This document shows, in pieces, positions 1 through 8,679 of a stretch of 64,000 nt of DNA; position 1 is the stretch's first letter, and the number at the start of each line of letters is the position of its first letter. The DNA is from Megaera polyxenophila. Its GTDB lineage: Bacteria > Pseudomonadota > Alphaproteobacteria > Rickettsiales > Rickettsiaceae. A program made the position numbers and the translations under genes. Under the pieces are notes generated by a model. The model ran no database searches. It saw only the letters and a list, made by a program, of their open reading frames with translations, and had not been told where the DNA came from. Location: the NCBI RefSeq assembly GCF_029982035.1, contig NZ_CP104166.1, positions 806,001 through 870,000 on the forward strand, read 5' to 3'.

Positions 1-1267
1 CCGCTATCCTATCGGCACTATGACCTACCTGACTGTAAGTCGTATAATTTATTATCCCGTTATCAAGACCGAAAATACTGATACTGGTATACATCTCTAC
101 AAACATATTCAGTATTGCATAGAAAAACGGCCATAACTGCACCGAACATACCCCGAGCAAAAATGTCCGGTAATAACGAAGGCCCCCGGGTAGTAACATC
201 ATCGGTGCCAAAAGTACTACCGATGCATAAAGCATGCATTTTACCAGGGTAAACAGTATCGGTAGCGTATCCTGCGCCAGCTCCGCCGTAATTGCCCAGA
301 TCGTATCCTGACTTGCTCTTGCCGTTGCTACTCCGTATTTACTGACGCTGTTTTTGTTAGCCATGGCAGTGAGCATCATTTGCTGGATAATAATATCCCT
401 GGCATTTCCGGTTTCGGCAAATCCTGAAAATACCGCTTCCAGATTCGAGGCAAAGGTCTTTTTGGCAAGTTCCTTATCATACGGTCTTTTGCTTGGCTCG
501 CTACCGCTAGCCCTTGCAAATAATGAATTTGCATACCTACCGATTATTGATTCGCATTCCTCAGGAAAATATCTTTCTTCTATTAATTTTGCCGCTTCAT
601 GACACTTCATGCTCTGATATTTACCGCCGACAACAAAACCTACCCTTGACATACCGCCGGCATTTTCACTAACCAGTTTCCATACATCAGGAGCGTTATG
701 TAAATCGTTTATCGTATATTTGTGACCAATCCCGGCAGTGTATTTCACGCATTTATCCAGGAAATTATGCATGTTTCGATTGAACTCCGGCGATCTGATG
801 CGCCAGTTTTTTGACTCCCTCTGCATCTGAGCCCCAAATGCCAGTCCATAATTGCGATACTCAAAACTATCTGACTTCATTACCGGCCTTATTGCCTGCT
901 CTAAAGCGCCCGCTAGCATATCCCCAACACCTTCAAGCCAACCGACCGGAATAAACAGAAACGGTAAATTATCTACTACCTCAATATTCTTTGAAACCCT
1001 GTCCTCCATCTTTATACTCATCTTTGGTGTAAGTAAACCGTTAATGACAAAATATAACGCCATGATTCTGATAATCACCGGTCGCTCACTGATTCCCATA
1101 CTACGATTAGTCGACCATACGACTGCCGATATCATGATACTTACAACGGCAACACTCCTGATCATCACCATAAAGCCTTTTTTGTTCATGATCATTGCAA
1201 TACCGTTTAGAATATAGTACATGGCATCTCCGTAGCCGTATGTAAAAATCGATAGATCAAGCGTCAT
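1..1267 (-). CDS. traG: TraG, N-terminal part (F-type conjugation), runs off the window
   Basis: The minus-strand reading frame is open from an ATG at 1267 to the window edge, about 422 codons. It starts MTLDLSIFTYGYGDAMYYIL and has several hydrophobic segments, as expected for the membrane-embedded N-terminal domain of F-type TraG, which acts in mating-pair stabilisation and pilus assembly. The start lies 2 bases after the traH stop, and the traF-traH-traG order is that of the F plasmid. The identification rests on this order plus the membrane profile. The C-terminal periplasmic domain and any downstream traD or traI lie outside the window. Confidence 0.8.
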   Translation of the reverse strand, partial: MTLDLSIFTYGYGDAMYYILNGIAMIMNKKGFMVMIRSVAVVSIMISAVVWSTNRSMGISERPVIIRIMALYFVINGLLTPKMSIKMEDRVSKNIEVVDNLPFLFIPVGWLEGVGDMLAGALEQAIRPVMKSDSFEYRNYGLAFGAQMQRESKNWRIRSPEFNRNMHNFLDKCVKYTAGIGHKYTINDLHNAPDVWKLVSENAGGMSRVGFVVGGKYQSMKCHEAAKLIEERYFPEECESIIGRYANSLFARASGSEPSKRPYDKELAKKTFASNLEAVFSGFAETGNARDIIIQQMMLTAMANKNSVSKYGVATARASQDTIWAITAELAQDTLPILFTLVKCMLYASVVLLAPMMLLPGGLRYYRTFLLGVCSVQLWPFFYAILNMFVEMYTSISIFGLDNGIINYTTYSQVGHSADRIA

Positions 1268-1269
1268 AT

Positions 1270-2667
1270 TTAAGCCCCCAGTTTTTCAAAAATCAGATCA
1301 AATTCAGCTTCCTGCTGGCGTAGTCTCTCTTTGGCCTGCATGATCACTACCAACCTGCTGTAAGCATGTTCTTTAGTATGACGCAGCATCGATAGTACTT
1401 CCTGTGCCGTATCGAGATACCTCTCTATTTTTCCGCTATCAACCTGGGCAAATTCCAGAGCTCTTACTTCCTTCAGTGTTTTATGCAGGATTCCTTCAAA
1501 AAATCCGCTCATCACCTCATAACAGATTACATCTATGAATTCCGCGTTTCTCAGGAAAATGTTTGTCTTATCACCGGCCCTAGCTAGTTCCTGCTGGATA
1601 AGAGGAATGATCGGAATTGAGGAATATTCAATTAAAGCCATTTCCTCGTCACTTAAAATGGGATCCTTGGCATCTTCCTCTACCTTGTCAACAAGGCTAT
1701 CCAGTATAGTACCGATTTTACCGTATAACGTATCCTTCACCGTTAATGTTGTTACCACTACCTTAGGATCAAGGCATTTCTTCTTCTCATCACAAACATA
1801 CATCTCTACCCTGCTTGATTCTCCTTTAGTACCGATATATTTTTCAAGAAAAGATGAATCAACAATCAGGGAAGGTAGAGGCTTAAGACTAAGTCCACCC
1901 TCTATTTTTGTTGCAATCAGACTTCCTGCAACACTCATCATCAACTCCTTGAATTCTACCGAATCGGAACTACCCTTGCTGAGCGCTTTCCAGACCAGAT
2001 TGAAATTATCCCCTAGTAATGATGCAAGTTCTTCCGTATCGCCGGGATCGCCGTAAGGAGAAGCTCCGTTTGTGCAAAGCTTATGTGCTTCCGATAAATC
2101 CTTACCGTTTTTCTTCACCGCATTATGCATAAGACAGCTCTGGCCCTGCCCGGCCTCAAGCTGGCCGACCAATCCACCGGCTAGCTGTTTGGCAAGTCCG
2201 CATTGCTCCAGATTGAAATTGTTTATATCTCTTGCTATTGCTTCAAACTCGGCAATGATGTTCTCGCATTGCGGACAGAAACTCTTTGCCGCCATTTTAA
2301 ACGCATAAGCACCGGTACTGGCCGTCAGTTTTTTCATAAAAGCCGAGAACTCGGCAGAATTGATGAAACTTAACCCTCCAAACCTGAAATCACCCGATCC
2401 TCTACAGGCGTCAAAGTTAAAACTGGGTAACTGAACATGTGCCGGTTGTAATGTTTTGGGTCTTGCGCCGCGGATCTGCAAAGAACCGCCGGTCATAAAC
2501 CCTCCCTGCTGATCCCGGATAATAGCAGGGGCATTATAATTGGACATGCCGCCGCTTTGATCGATGAATTTAAGCAGCTTGTTCAGCCCGCTAGCATAGG
2601 TGTCCCTTGTAGCAAAAGTTAAAATTAATATGACGCCGGCAATTAATGTTTTCAGATCTCGTATCAT
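1270..2667 (-). CDS. traH: TraH, F-type conjugative pilus assembly protein
   Basis: The 465-residue product has an N-terminal signal sequence and the TraH family pattern: a GGMSNYN motif near residue 40, then MTGGSLQIRG and a Cys-containing segment around residue 130 (FCPQCENI). F TraH is 458 residues, so the gene looks full length. TraH is a periplasmic/outer-membrane protein that works with TraF, TraU, TraW, TrbB and TrbI in pilus extension and retraction. Its ATG overlaps the traF stop by 4 bases, which suggests translational coupling. No damage is visible. Confidence 0.9.
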   Translation of the reverse strand: MIRDLKTLIAGVILILTFATRDTYASGLNKLLKFIDQSGGMSNYNAPAIIRDQQGGFMTGGSLQIRGARPKTLQPAHVQLPSFNFDACRGSGDFRFGGLSFINSAEFSAFMKKLTASTGAYAFKMAAKSFCPQCENIIAEFEAIARDINNFNLEQCGLAKQLAGGLVGQLEAGQGQSCLMHNAVKKNGKDLSEAHKLCTNGASPYGDPGDTEELASLLGDNFNLVWKALSKGSSDSVEFKELMMSVAGSLIATKIEGGLSLKPLPSLIVDSSFLEKYIGTKGESSRVEMYVCDEKKKCLDPKVVVTTLTVKDTLYGKIGTILDSLVDKVEEDAKDPILSDEEMALIEYSSIPIIPLIQQELARAGDKTNIFLRNAEFIDVICYEVMSGFFEGILHKTLKEVRALEFAQVDSGKIERYLDTAQEVLSMLRHTKEHAYSRLVVIMQAKERLRQQEAEFDLIFEKLGA

Positions 2668-3488
2668 CTACCCACTCCAACATTAATGCCTTTTTCTTCA
2701 ATAATATGCCAGGCTTTGACAGTATTTTCCTCCAGCTCCGATAAAGTGACAAATCCCCGAATCAGCTCAAACGCTTTTCTTGCATCCTTTCTTATGGCTA
2801 TTACCGTCGGTGTTGCCGATATACCGAGTTTATTAATCAGGTCCTGACTAACTGTGCTACTCCCCCTAAAATATTCTGATTCTGAGCCGTCTACACTAAC
2901 GGCTTCTATTTTAATCCCGTGCGTATCTCCAAAGGATTTCAGTACAGGTTCAAATTCACTCGACCGTGGGCAAGATTTACGATAGAAAAATACCAGTTCA
3001 TAATCTCTTGCAAATTGCTTGATTATTTCCTTCTCGGCCTCCGCCTTGATTTTTCTATTCAGTTTTACGGCAAATACATTTTCCGGGGAATTAACCAGAT
3101 CACGATATTCCGGTTCGATAAAGTTCTGCTCGTCCCATAATTCCTGCATCCTTATGCCCCTATCCATGATTTCACCGAGTTTATCCCGATAGGCTTTTTG
3201 CGTCTTGTAATTTGGCCTGGCCAAATAGACATAACGCAAATCTTCCAGCTCTTTTATTATGCTTTCAACTTCGCCCTTTGCCTCTTCTACCGTAATTTCT
3301 TCATCAGGCACTTCATTACTCTTGCTACCGGAATAGGGTTTTGAATTAGATCCTTCTTCCTTTTCTTCAAACCATAACCAGCCACGGTAACGTTGCTCAA
3401 AAAACCCCGGCTCAGCTATGGCCCTAGAGGGCAATACCATTAAGCCAATCAGTAAAAACATCGGAATATTGCAGGTTCTTTTTCTCAT
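2664..3488 (-). CDS. traF: TraF, periplasmic thioredoxin-fold pilus assembly protein
   Basis: I place the start at the ATG at 3488 (MRKRTCNIPMFLLIG), which gives a clear signal peptide ending near AIAEPGFFEQ; a longer reading from 3515 only adds a charged extension. After the conserved FFEQRYRGWLWFEE segment and a helical linker, the C-terminal half has a thioredoxin fold with YRKSCPRS and a cis-Pro-like ATPTVI motif. The usual CxxC is reduced to one Cys, as in F TraF, which is not itself an oxidoreductase. It lies between traN and traH and overlaps traH by 4 bases. Confidence 0.88.
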   Translation of the reverse strand: MRKRTCNIPMFLLIGLMVLPSRAIAEPGFFEQRYRGWLWFEEKEEGSNSKPYSGSKSNEVPDEEITVEEAKGEVESIIKELEDLRYVYLARPNYKTQKAYRDKLGEIMDRGIRMQELWDEQNFIEPEYRDLVNSPENVFAVKLNRKIKAEAEKEIIKQFARDYELVFFYRKSCPRSSEFEPVLKSFGDTHGIKIEAVSVDGSESEYFRGSSTVSQDLINKLGISATPTVIAIRKDARKAFELIRGFVTLSELEENTVKAWHIIEEKGINVGVGR

Positions 3489-3498
3489 CACGTCCCCC

Positions 3499-4605
3499 TT
3501 ACTCCTCCAGCTCATCAGGTATATTGCTACTCCAGCCGGTCATATTACTCGGCGGATCTAATGGATCATCATTGCCTTTTCTAATGCTGGGCATTGAGCT
3601 ATTCACTCTTCCTGCAATCTCATCAGGATTAGGTGACTGATATTTACCAAAAAACTTTCCTTTGAAATCCTCAATGAACTCCGTAAAATCCACCAGTTCC
3701 CAATCTATCCTCTGCATTTCCGTTAATGTCAGTCCACGACAGTTTGGCGATCCTCCGCTACCGAAGTTTAACCCAAGCTGTTTTCTTCCTTGTACCTGCA
3801 CCACTTTATCGAGCATATTGCCAAAGCAGCAGAAATGATGTTTTACAACGGTGGTTACCCCTAGCGACTTTATTTTTTCCTTACCTACATAAACACATAA
3901 ATTCTTTGACCTGCTATCTGCAAGCAGTTGTTCATCCTTATTACACCTTGCCCCGAATTCTTTTCCCCAGCCCTTCATGTTTATTCGGCAGCAATTCGTA
4001 TATTCGGCCATTTTCTTAGAGCAGTGTAAGCCCGACCCCTGAAATAAACTGAAATTTCCATCCCTATCAGGCTTCATCTTGCTAAAAGCATAAAGCTTCG
4101 ATATTGAATCCATCATTTCACCGTTTGTTAAATAACTTTTATCTATACAGTTCCCGTCCATACAGGGAATACCCTTACAGATCAGTCCTTCCTGACCGTC
4201 TTTGTGTGTTAAATCATACCTGACGGTTTTGTTTTCAATTACTCCGGGCTCCCAGGCTTTACAGGAAAATTCCCGCTCCTGATTAACGCAATTATCCTGA
4301 CTATCAAAAAGCAGGCAGTTACCGTTTGCTACAAAATAGCACCCGCTATAACTCCGGCAGTTATTCTTACTTGGATAATTACAGGTTTTAGTATATGACC
4401 ACTGCCAGCAATCACGGTATACGTCAAAGCCGTCTATGTTGCGCGTTCCGCCGCCGCTTACGCAAACCCTGCCCGTATCACTACAAGGATGACTTGAGAT
4501 GAATCTTTTGCCTGCAATTGCAACTTCCATGTTGCCAAAGATCAGGATTAGCCAGCAGGTAGAGATTTCCAGAATAAAATTCAGTTTTTTTATTGGAGTA
4601 TACAT
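3499..4605 (-). CDS. traN: TraN, C-terminal type mating-pair stabilisation protein
   Basis: This Cys-rich secreted protein matches the C-terminal region of F TraN: paired cysteines (CSKKMAEYTNCC), a FCCFGNMLDKVVQVQGRKQLG stretch of the family type, then CRGLTLTEMQRIDW and VDFTEF. I choose the ATG at 4605 (MYTPIKKLNF), which gives a signal peptide and overlaps the preceding paralog by 16 bases. At about 368 residues it is much shorter than F TraN (602). The missing N-terminal part resembles the two preceding genes, so TraN may be made as separate polypeptides here. TraN sits in the donor outer membrane and contacts recipient outer-membrane proteins. Confidence 0.8.
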   Translation of the reverse strand: MYTPIKKLNFILEISTCWLILIFGNMEVAIAGKRFISSHPCSDTGRVCVSGGGTRNIDGFDVYRDCWQWSYTKTCNYPSKNNCRSYSGCYFVANGNCLLFDSQDNCVNQEREFSCKAWEPGVIENKTVRYDLTHKDGQEGLICKGIPCMDGNCIDKSYLTNGEMMDSISKLYAFSKMKPDRDGNFSLFQGSGLHCSKKMAEYTNCCRINMKGWGKEFGARCNKDEQLLADSRSKNLCVYVGKEKIKSLGVTTVVKHHFCCFGNMLDKVVQVQGRKQLGLNFGSGGSPNCRGLTLTEMQRIDWELVDFTEFIEDFKGKFFGKYQSPNPDEIAGRVNSSMPSIRKGNDDPLDPPSNMTGWSSNIPDELEE

Positions 4606-5654
4606 GTCTCGCTCCAATCTTCTGACCACTGCTCACATACAGGATAACCGTCCCTATATTGGTAATTTACCGTATAACTTCTCCATCCATAATCTTTATG
4701 ACCGAGCCTCCTACCGCCGTAATACCAACCGTCTACCGAAAACAGACTGCCACTCCACCATGAACTCATCTCGGTACTGATATTATCAAGAGTGCTCCCG
4801 GGGTGTTTAGTAACTAGAAACTCTCTCATCAGTGCAACATGATAGGAATTAGGCGGGATAGTACGAGGAGCGCTGAAGAAACCGCCAATAGTTCGTGGCC
4901 CCACCGAGAGTTTGTATTCAAAACAGCTTCTTCCGGTATGATCTACCCAGAATACGGTTTTTCCTGAGCGAAATAACTCGCTACCTGAGATAACTATCTG
5001 ACGGCTTTGCCACAATCCCCACCTAATCCCACGTTTACTACAGCACATCGATAGAATATCCCGGCAGTTATATTTGTTTCGCGGCTCTTCACACATCGTC
5101 TTGGTATAAACGGTGTCTTTTATCTGCTCCTTTTTAATCTCGATATGATACTCGGGTTCAATTACCTTGTTCCCCTGAGCAGCCCGGCAATCTATTCCGA
5201 ATTCCTTAAATAGCACAAGTACTTTTCCAAGCAGCTCGCCTGAGCTATCAGCAATACTGACCGCATCTTTTTGATGTGCGGCATTTAACGGATTTGTATA
5301 ATCAACATGCAACTCCTCCATTATGCCTGTTCTTAGTACCTCTTCCCTTCCCTTTGCCTGTAACTCAGTCGCCCTAATACTACTCAAATCACCGGCTGCG
5401 GCCTTGAGTTCATCGTCTGTTTTATCTGATATCAATTCAAGATTGCCGGAAGAAGTAATACCGTTAACTGCCTGCTCCTTTAAAGCGTCCATAGCTTTCT
5501 CGAAAGTACCGTAATCCTCTATCTCCTTTTCGAATAAATCCGTTTTGGGATTAATATTGGTTTTTGCAATCGGATCCCGGTAAGCTCCATAAGCAGACGC
5601 TTCCAATAACCGGATACAAAAAACTATTGTTAATTTAACTCTAACCTTATTCAT
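4590..5654 (-). CDS. TraN-like N-terminal paralog 2
   Basis: The product is about 354 residues from the ATG at 5654, which overlaps the stop of the preceding small gene (ATGA). It has a signal peptide and a first half almost identical to the upstream paralog: GAYRDPIAKTNINPKTDLFE, then an FKEFGIDCR segment and TMCEEPRNKYNC. The second half is unrelated in detail but ends in the same way (YQYRDGYPVCEQW). The CEEP..YNC and final W..TC motifs resemble the part of F TraN just before its C-terminal domain. I infer an exported mating-pair protein that works with the downstream TraN. Confidence 0.6.
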   Translation of the reverse strand: MNKVRVKLTIVFCIRLLEASAYGAYRDPIAKTNINPKTDLFEKEIEDYGTFEKAMDALKEQAVNGITSSGNLELISDKTDDELKAAAGDLSSIRATELQAKGREEVLRTGIMEELHVDYTNPLNAAHQKDAVSIADSSGELLGKVLVLFKEFGIDCRAAQGNKVIEPEYHIEIKKEQIKDTVYTKTMCEEPRNKYNCRDILSMCCSKRGIRWGLWQSRQIVISGSELFRSGKTVFWVDHTGRSCFEYKLSVGPRTIGGFFSAPRTIPPNSYHVALMREFLVTKHPGSTLDNISTEMSSWWSGSLFSVDGWYYGGRRLGHKDYGWRSYTVNYQYRDGYPVCEQWSEDWSETCILQ

Positions 5655-5833
5655 TCCCTGCATTCTCCGGTTTTGTTCTTATCGTTTTCATCAGGTAAAA
5701 TCCTGCCCATACCGTTACCGACAAATGCCTTAAGAAAAACCTGATTCTTAAAACCGTTATCCGGCTCATCTAAACCGCTTAAACTGTTATTTGAGAACAT
5801 CCGAATCATCATTACCGATTTTAATATTTTCAT
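5651..5833 (-). CDS. Small unknown protein between the two TraN-like paralogs
   Basis: The reading frame of about 60 residues starts with an ATG at 5833 that overlaps the stop of the upstream paralog (ATGA) and ends overlapping the next start. This suggests it is translated as part of the operon. It begins MKILKSVMMIRMFSNNSLSG, and I recognise no motif. The N-terminus could be a weak signal or anchor sequence. It sits where F has trbE, but no similarity to TrbE can be claimed. Confidence 0.4.
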   Translation of the reverse strand: MKILKSVMMIRMFSNNSLSGLDEPDNGFKNQVFLKAFVGNGMGRILPDENDKNKTGECRE

Positions 5834-6894
5834 GATTCCAACCCACATACCTCATCCCATTCATCAACCCACTCGGCGCAGATTTCAGAACCGCTCCGAT
5901 ATTGGTAATAGAAAGTTACCTTAGAGGCTTTTACAGAAAGACCGTTAAGTATAGAAAGACCGCTAGGTATACCTCCACCACGCAAGGTATTAGAAACAAC
6001 GTTTTGTGAATATCCGGGGTATAATGCATCCCATATATGAGTAACCACTATATCCTGAGTTCCTACATTGATTTGGGACAAACTTACACCTATAGCACTT
6101 GCTATGTATATTGCTATTTCCTGATGATAGACGGGATTAATCGTAAAACGATTAAAGCTATTTGCTACTCTAGTGTCTGTAGGACGGAAATAACTTCTAA
6201 TCCACCAGTGCCAAGGGATTGATTGATATGGTATAATAATTGTTTTATCCTGCCACGCCCCCCACTTCATTCCACGTTTAATACAACGCACAATCAGACT
6301 GTCATGACAGTTGTACCTATTTCTTGGTTCTTCACACATAGTCCTGGTATAAACGGTATCCTTTACCTGCTCCTTTTTAACATCAATATAATACTCAGGT
6401 TGGGTTACCTTGTTTCCTTTGACGGTCCGGCAATCTATGCCAAACTCCTTGAATAATTCAGTCAGTTTTTTAAGTAAATCTCCGGAAGCATCTGCAATAC
6501 GGGATGCATCTTTTTTATGTCCGGCTATTAACGGATCCGTATAATCGACATGTAACCCCGTCATACCAGTTCTCAGTACCTCTTCCTGACCTTTTACCTG
6601 CAAATCGGTTGCCCTGATGGTACTTAAATCACTTGCCGCCGACTTAATCTCATCACCCGTTTTATCCGTTATCAATTCAATGTTGCCGGAAGAAGTAATA
6701 CCGTCAATCGCCTGCTCCTTTAAAGAGCCCATATGATCCTGGAAAGTACCGTAATCCTCTATCCCCTTTTCAAATAAATCCGTTTTGGGATTAATATTGG
6801 TTTTTGCAATCGGATCCCGGTAAGCTCCATAAGCAGACGCTTCCAATAACAGGTCGCATAAAACCATTGTTAATTTAACTCTAATCTTAATCAT
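5830..6894 (-). CDS. TraN-like N-terminal paralog 1
   Basis: This is the first of two paralogs of about 355 residues. The start at 6894 (MIKIRVKLTMV) overlaps the original trbC stop (ATGATTAA). A signal peptide is followed by the shared GAYRDPIAKTNINPKTDLFE block, a helical region, FKEFGIDCR and TMCEEPRNRYNC. After about residue 205 it diverges from its neighbour into a Trp/Tyr/Ile-rich segment and ends YQYRSGSEICAEW with W..VC. I infer a variable surface domain related to the N-terminal region of TraN. It is intact and lies directly after the IS-disrupted trbC. Confidence 0.6.
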   Translation of the reverse strand: MIKIRVKLTMVLCDLLLEASAYGAYRDPIAKTNINPKTDLFEKGIEDYGTFQDHMGSLKEQAIDGITSSGNIELITDKTGDEIKSAASDLSTIRATDLQVKGQEEVLRTGMTGLHVDYTDPLIAGHKKDASRIADASGDLLKKLTELFKEFGIDCRTVKGNKVTQPEYYIDVKKEQVKDTVYTRTMCEEPRNRYNCHDSLIVRCIKRGMKWGAWQDKTIIIPYQSIPWHWWIRSYFRPTDTRVANSFNRFTINPVYHQEIAIYIASAIGVSLSQINVGTQDIVVTHIWDALYPGYSQNVVSNTLRGGGIPSGLSILNGLSVKASKVTFYYQYRSGSEICAEWVDEWDEVCGLES

Positions 6895-6978
6895 TCCCGG
6901 CATTCTCCAGTTTTGCTTGTGCTTCGAGCCCTAATTCCCCTTTTTCGGCAAATAAACGTAATGCAGTTTCTATACCTA

Positions 6979-8107
6979 TTAACCCACCAATTAAATACCC
7001 GACTTAGGCGGCATATTTTACTTCTTTCGCCTGAAATAATCTTTTGATATGTTCTGGGTTATTTTGCAGAGTCCTTAGGTAAGATTTTAAATTCCCTTGG
7101 AGTTCAGATTTTGTAAGAGGTATATGTTTCCTATTTACATTTCTTTTTAAATCGTTGTTTAAATATTCATCCGGATTATGTTGCGGAGTATACGGAGGCA
7201 GAAAAAATAAAGAAATTTTCTTTTTATGTTTCCGAGTCCATATTTGTACTTTTTTGCTATGATGAACCTTGAGATTATCTAGGATTAAGAAGATTTTTTT
7301 CTTGGAGTATTTTACCAACCTCCGTAAAAATTCTATAAATACATTTGTTTTTAGTGTCTCTTCGTACAGCATAAACCTTAGCTTACCGTTATTTGTAACA
7401 GTGGATATCATGTTTATACTAAATCTCTTCGATTTATGAATCACAACAGGGGTTTTTCCTTTTAAAGAATAGCTTTGTAATACCTGACACTCTTGTTTTA
7501 TCCCTACTTCGTCGCACCAATGTATTTCTGCCTTTTCATATTCTGCTTGCTTGGCTATTGACGGATATTCTTCATCTAACCAAAATTGAACCCTTTTGGG
7601 TTGCTGCTCATATGCTAACTTCTTTGGCTTTTGTGCAGTATACCCCCATCTTCTTAAATATTCGCCTATTGTACTTAGGGGAAGAAAAAATCCACAATGT
7701 TTTTTGATGAGTGCATTAACTGATTTTCTTGACCATAATGCTGATTTGATATTGTGATCTTCTGGTCTAGAGATATTTACGTACCCTTGTATTATTTTAC
7801 TTTGATCTTCGGTTATAAGCCTTTTCTCTCCTATCTTTCTACCTCTTAACTTCCCACTAATTGCGTACTTGTCGCCTCTCTTTTCCCTCCTTACCCATTC
7901 ATTTACTGTCTGGCGACTCACTCCTATTAATTCACCTACCGACGATTGACTCTCTCCTCTTTTTACTAGTTTTAGAGCAATCTTTCTCATCGACGCTTGT
8001 GCGCTTATTGATAATTTCCTAAAATCTTCACTTTTTGACATTATTGCATTATACAAATTCCTTCCTTCTTGGCAATAGTTATGTCGGGTATTTAATTGGT
8101 GGGTTAA
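6979..8107 (-). mobile_element. IS630-family element, copy A (in trbC)
   Basis: The element is 1,129 bp, bounded by inverted repeats beginning TTAACCCACCAATTAAATA and flanked by a TA duplication at 6977-6978 and 8108-8109, as expected for the IS630/Tc1 group. It carries one transposase gene on the minus strand. The same element, also 1,129 bp, lies in the opposite orientation at 17058-18186, and the encoded transposases are identical, which points to recent movement. Confidence 0.92.
7004..8041 (-). CDS. IS630-family transposase (copy A)
   Basis: The 345-residue transposase starts at MSKSEDFRKL (8041). An N-terminal HTH region has VGELIGVSRQTVNEWVRRE. The DDE catalytic domain shows HWCDEVGIK (first Asp), LILDNLKVHHSKK (second Asp) and PPYTPQHNPDEYLNND (third acidic residue). 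The gene is intact and its protein is identical to copy B. Here the frame is also open upstream into trbC, so read-through could add a TrbC N-terminus. Confidence 0.92.
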   Translation of the reverse strand: MSKSEDFRKLSISAQASMRKIALKLVKRGESQSSVGELIGVSRQTVNEWVRREKRGDKYAISGKLRGRKIGEKRLITEDQSKIIQGYVNISRPEDHNIKSALWSRKSVNALIKKHCGFFLPLSTIGEYLRRWGYTAQKPKKLAYEQQPKRVQFWLDEEYPSIAKQAEYEKAEIHWCDEVGIKQECQVLQSYSLKGKTPVVIHKSKRFSINMISTVTNNGKLRFMLYEETLKTNVFIEFLRRLVKYSKKKIFLILDNLKVHHSKKVQIWTRKHKKKISLFFLPPYTPQHNPDEYLNNDLKRNVNRKHIPLTKSELQGNLKSYLRTLQNNPEHIKRLFQAKEVKYAA

Positions 8108-8679
8108 TATATTTCCTGTTACCTTGTCGTAGATAATCTTATCTTCCACAAGTTCCTCAGATGTACCTGTTATCAGGTCGGCTTCTTTAATAAGTACAAA
8201 GGCAGGTACCGTTTTAATGTTGAATCTGTCAAATTCCTCAGGATCAATCTGTATCCCTACCCCTTCTTCATCACCTACTATTTCCGTTACCGTCTTATTC
8301 AGTTTTACCCAGGAATTATCCGGCAAGCCGTTAAATACCAGAACCCCTCCGTAGCGCCTTGCTTGCCTAACATAAGTTTTAAGTAGCTTAAGGTCCATAC
8401 TGCTACTGATAAAAACTTTTAGCAAAACCGAGTCTCTGTAATCTCTACCTGGCCCACCTGAGCCCGTTAAATTCTTATTCTCTATTACTCCATCCCGCTG
8501 CTGCCGTAGCATAAGCAACTCCCTGTATTTTTCAGCGATAGCACTCATTACAATTTCCCGTGATTCCTCTATAAGACCTTTAAGCCGGTCTCTATCTGCT
8601 TCCGCTACGTGCTCTGCTAATAGCCCCTCCCCGGCTTCTACATTACTGTTTGCCATAAGAAACATGGGAATTAGTACCG

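Noticed and set aside
1535..2308. Plus-strand reading frames inside traH, traN and other tra genes
   Set aside because: They are antisense shadows with no motifs; the minus-strand genes explain the sequence.
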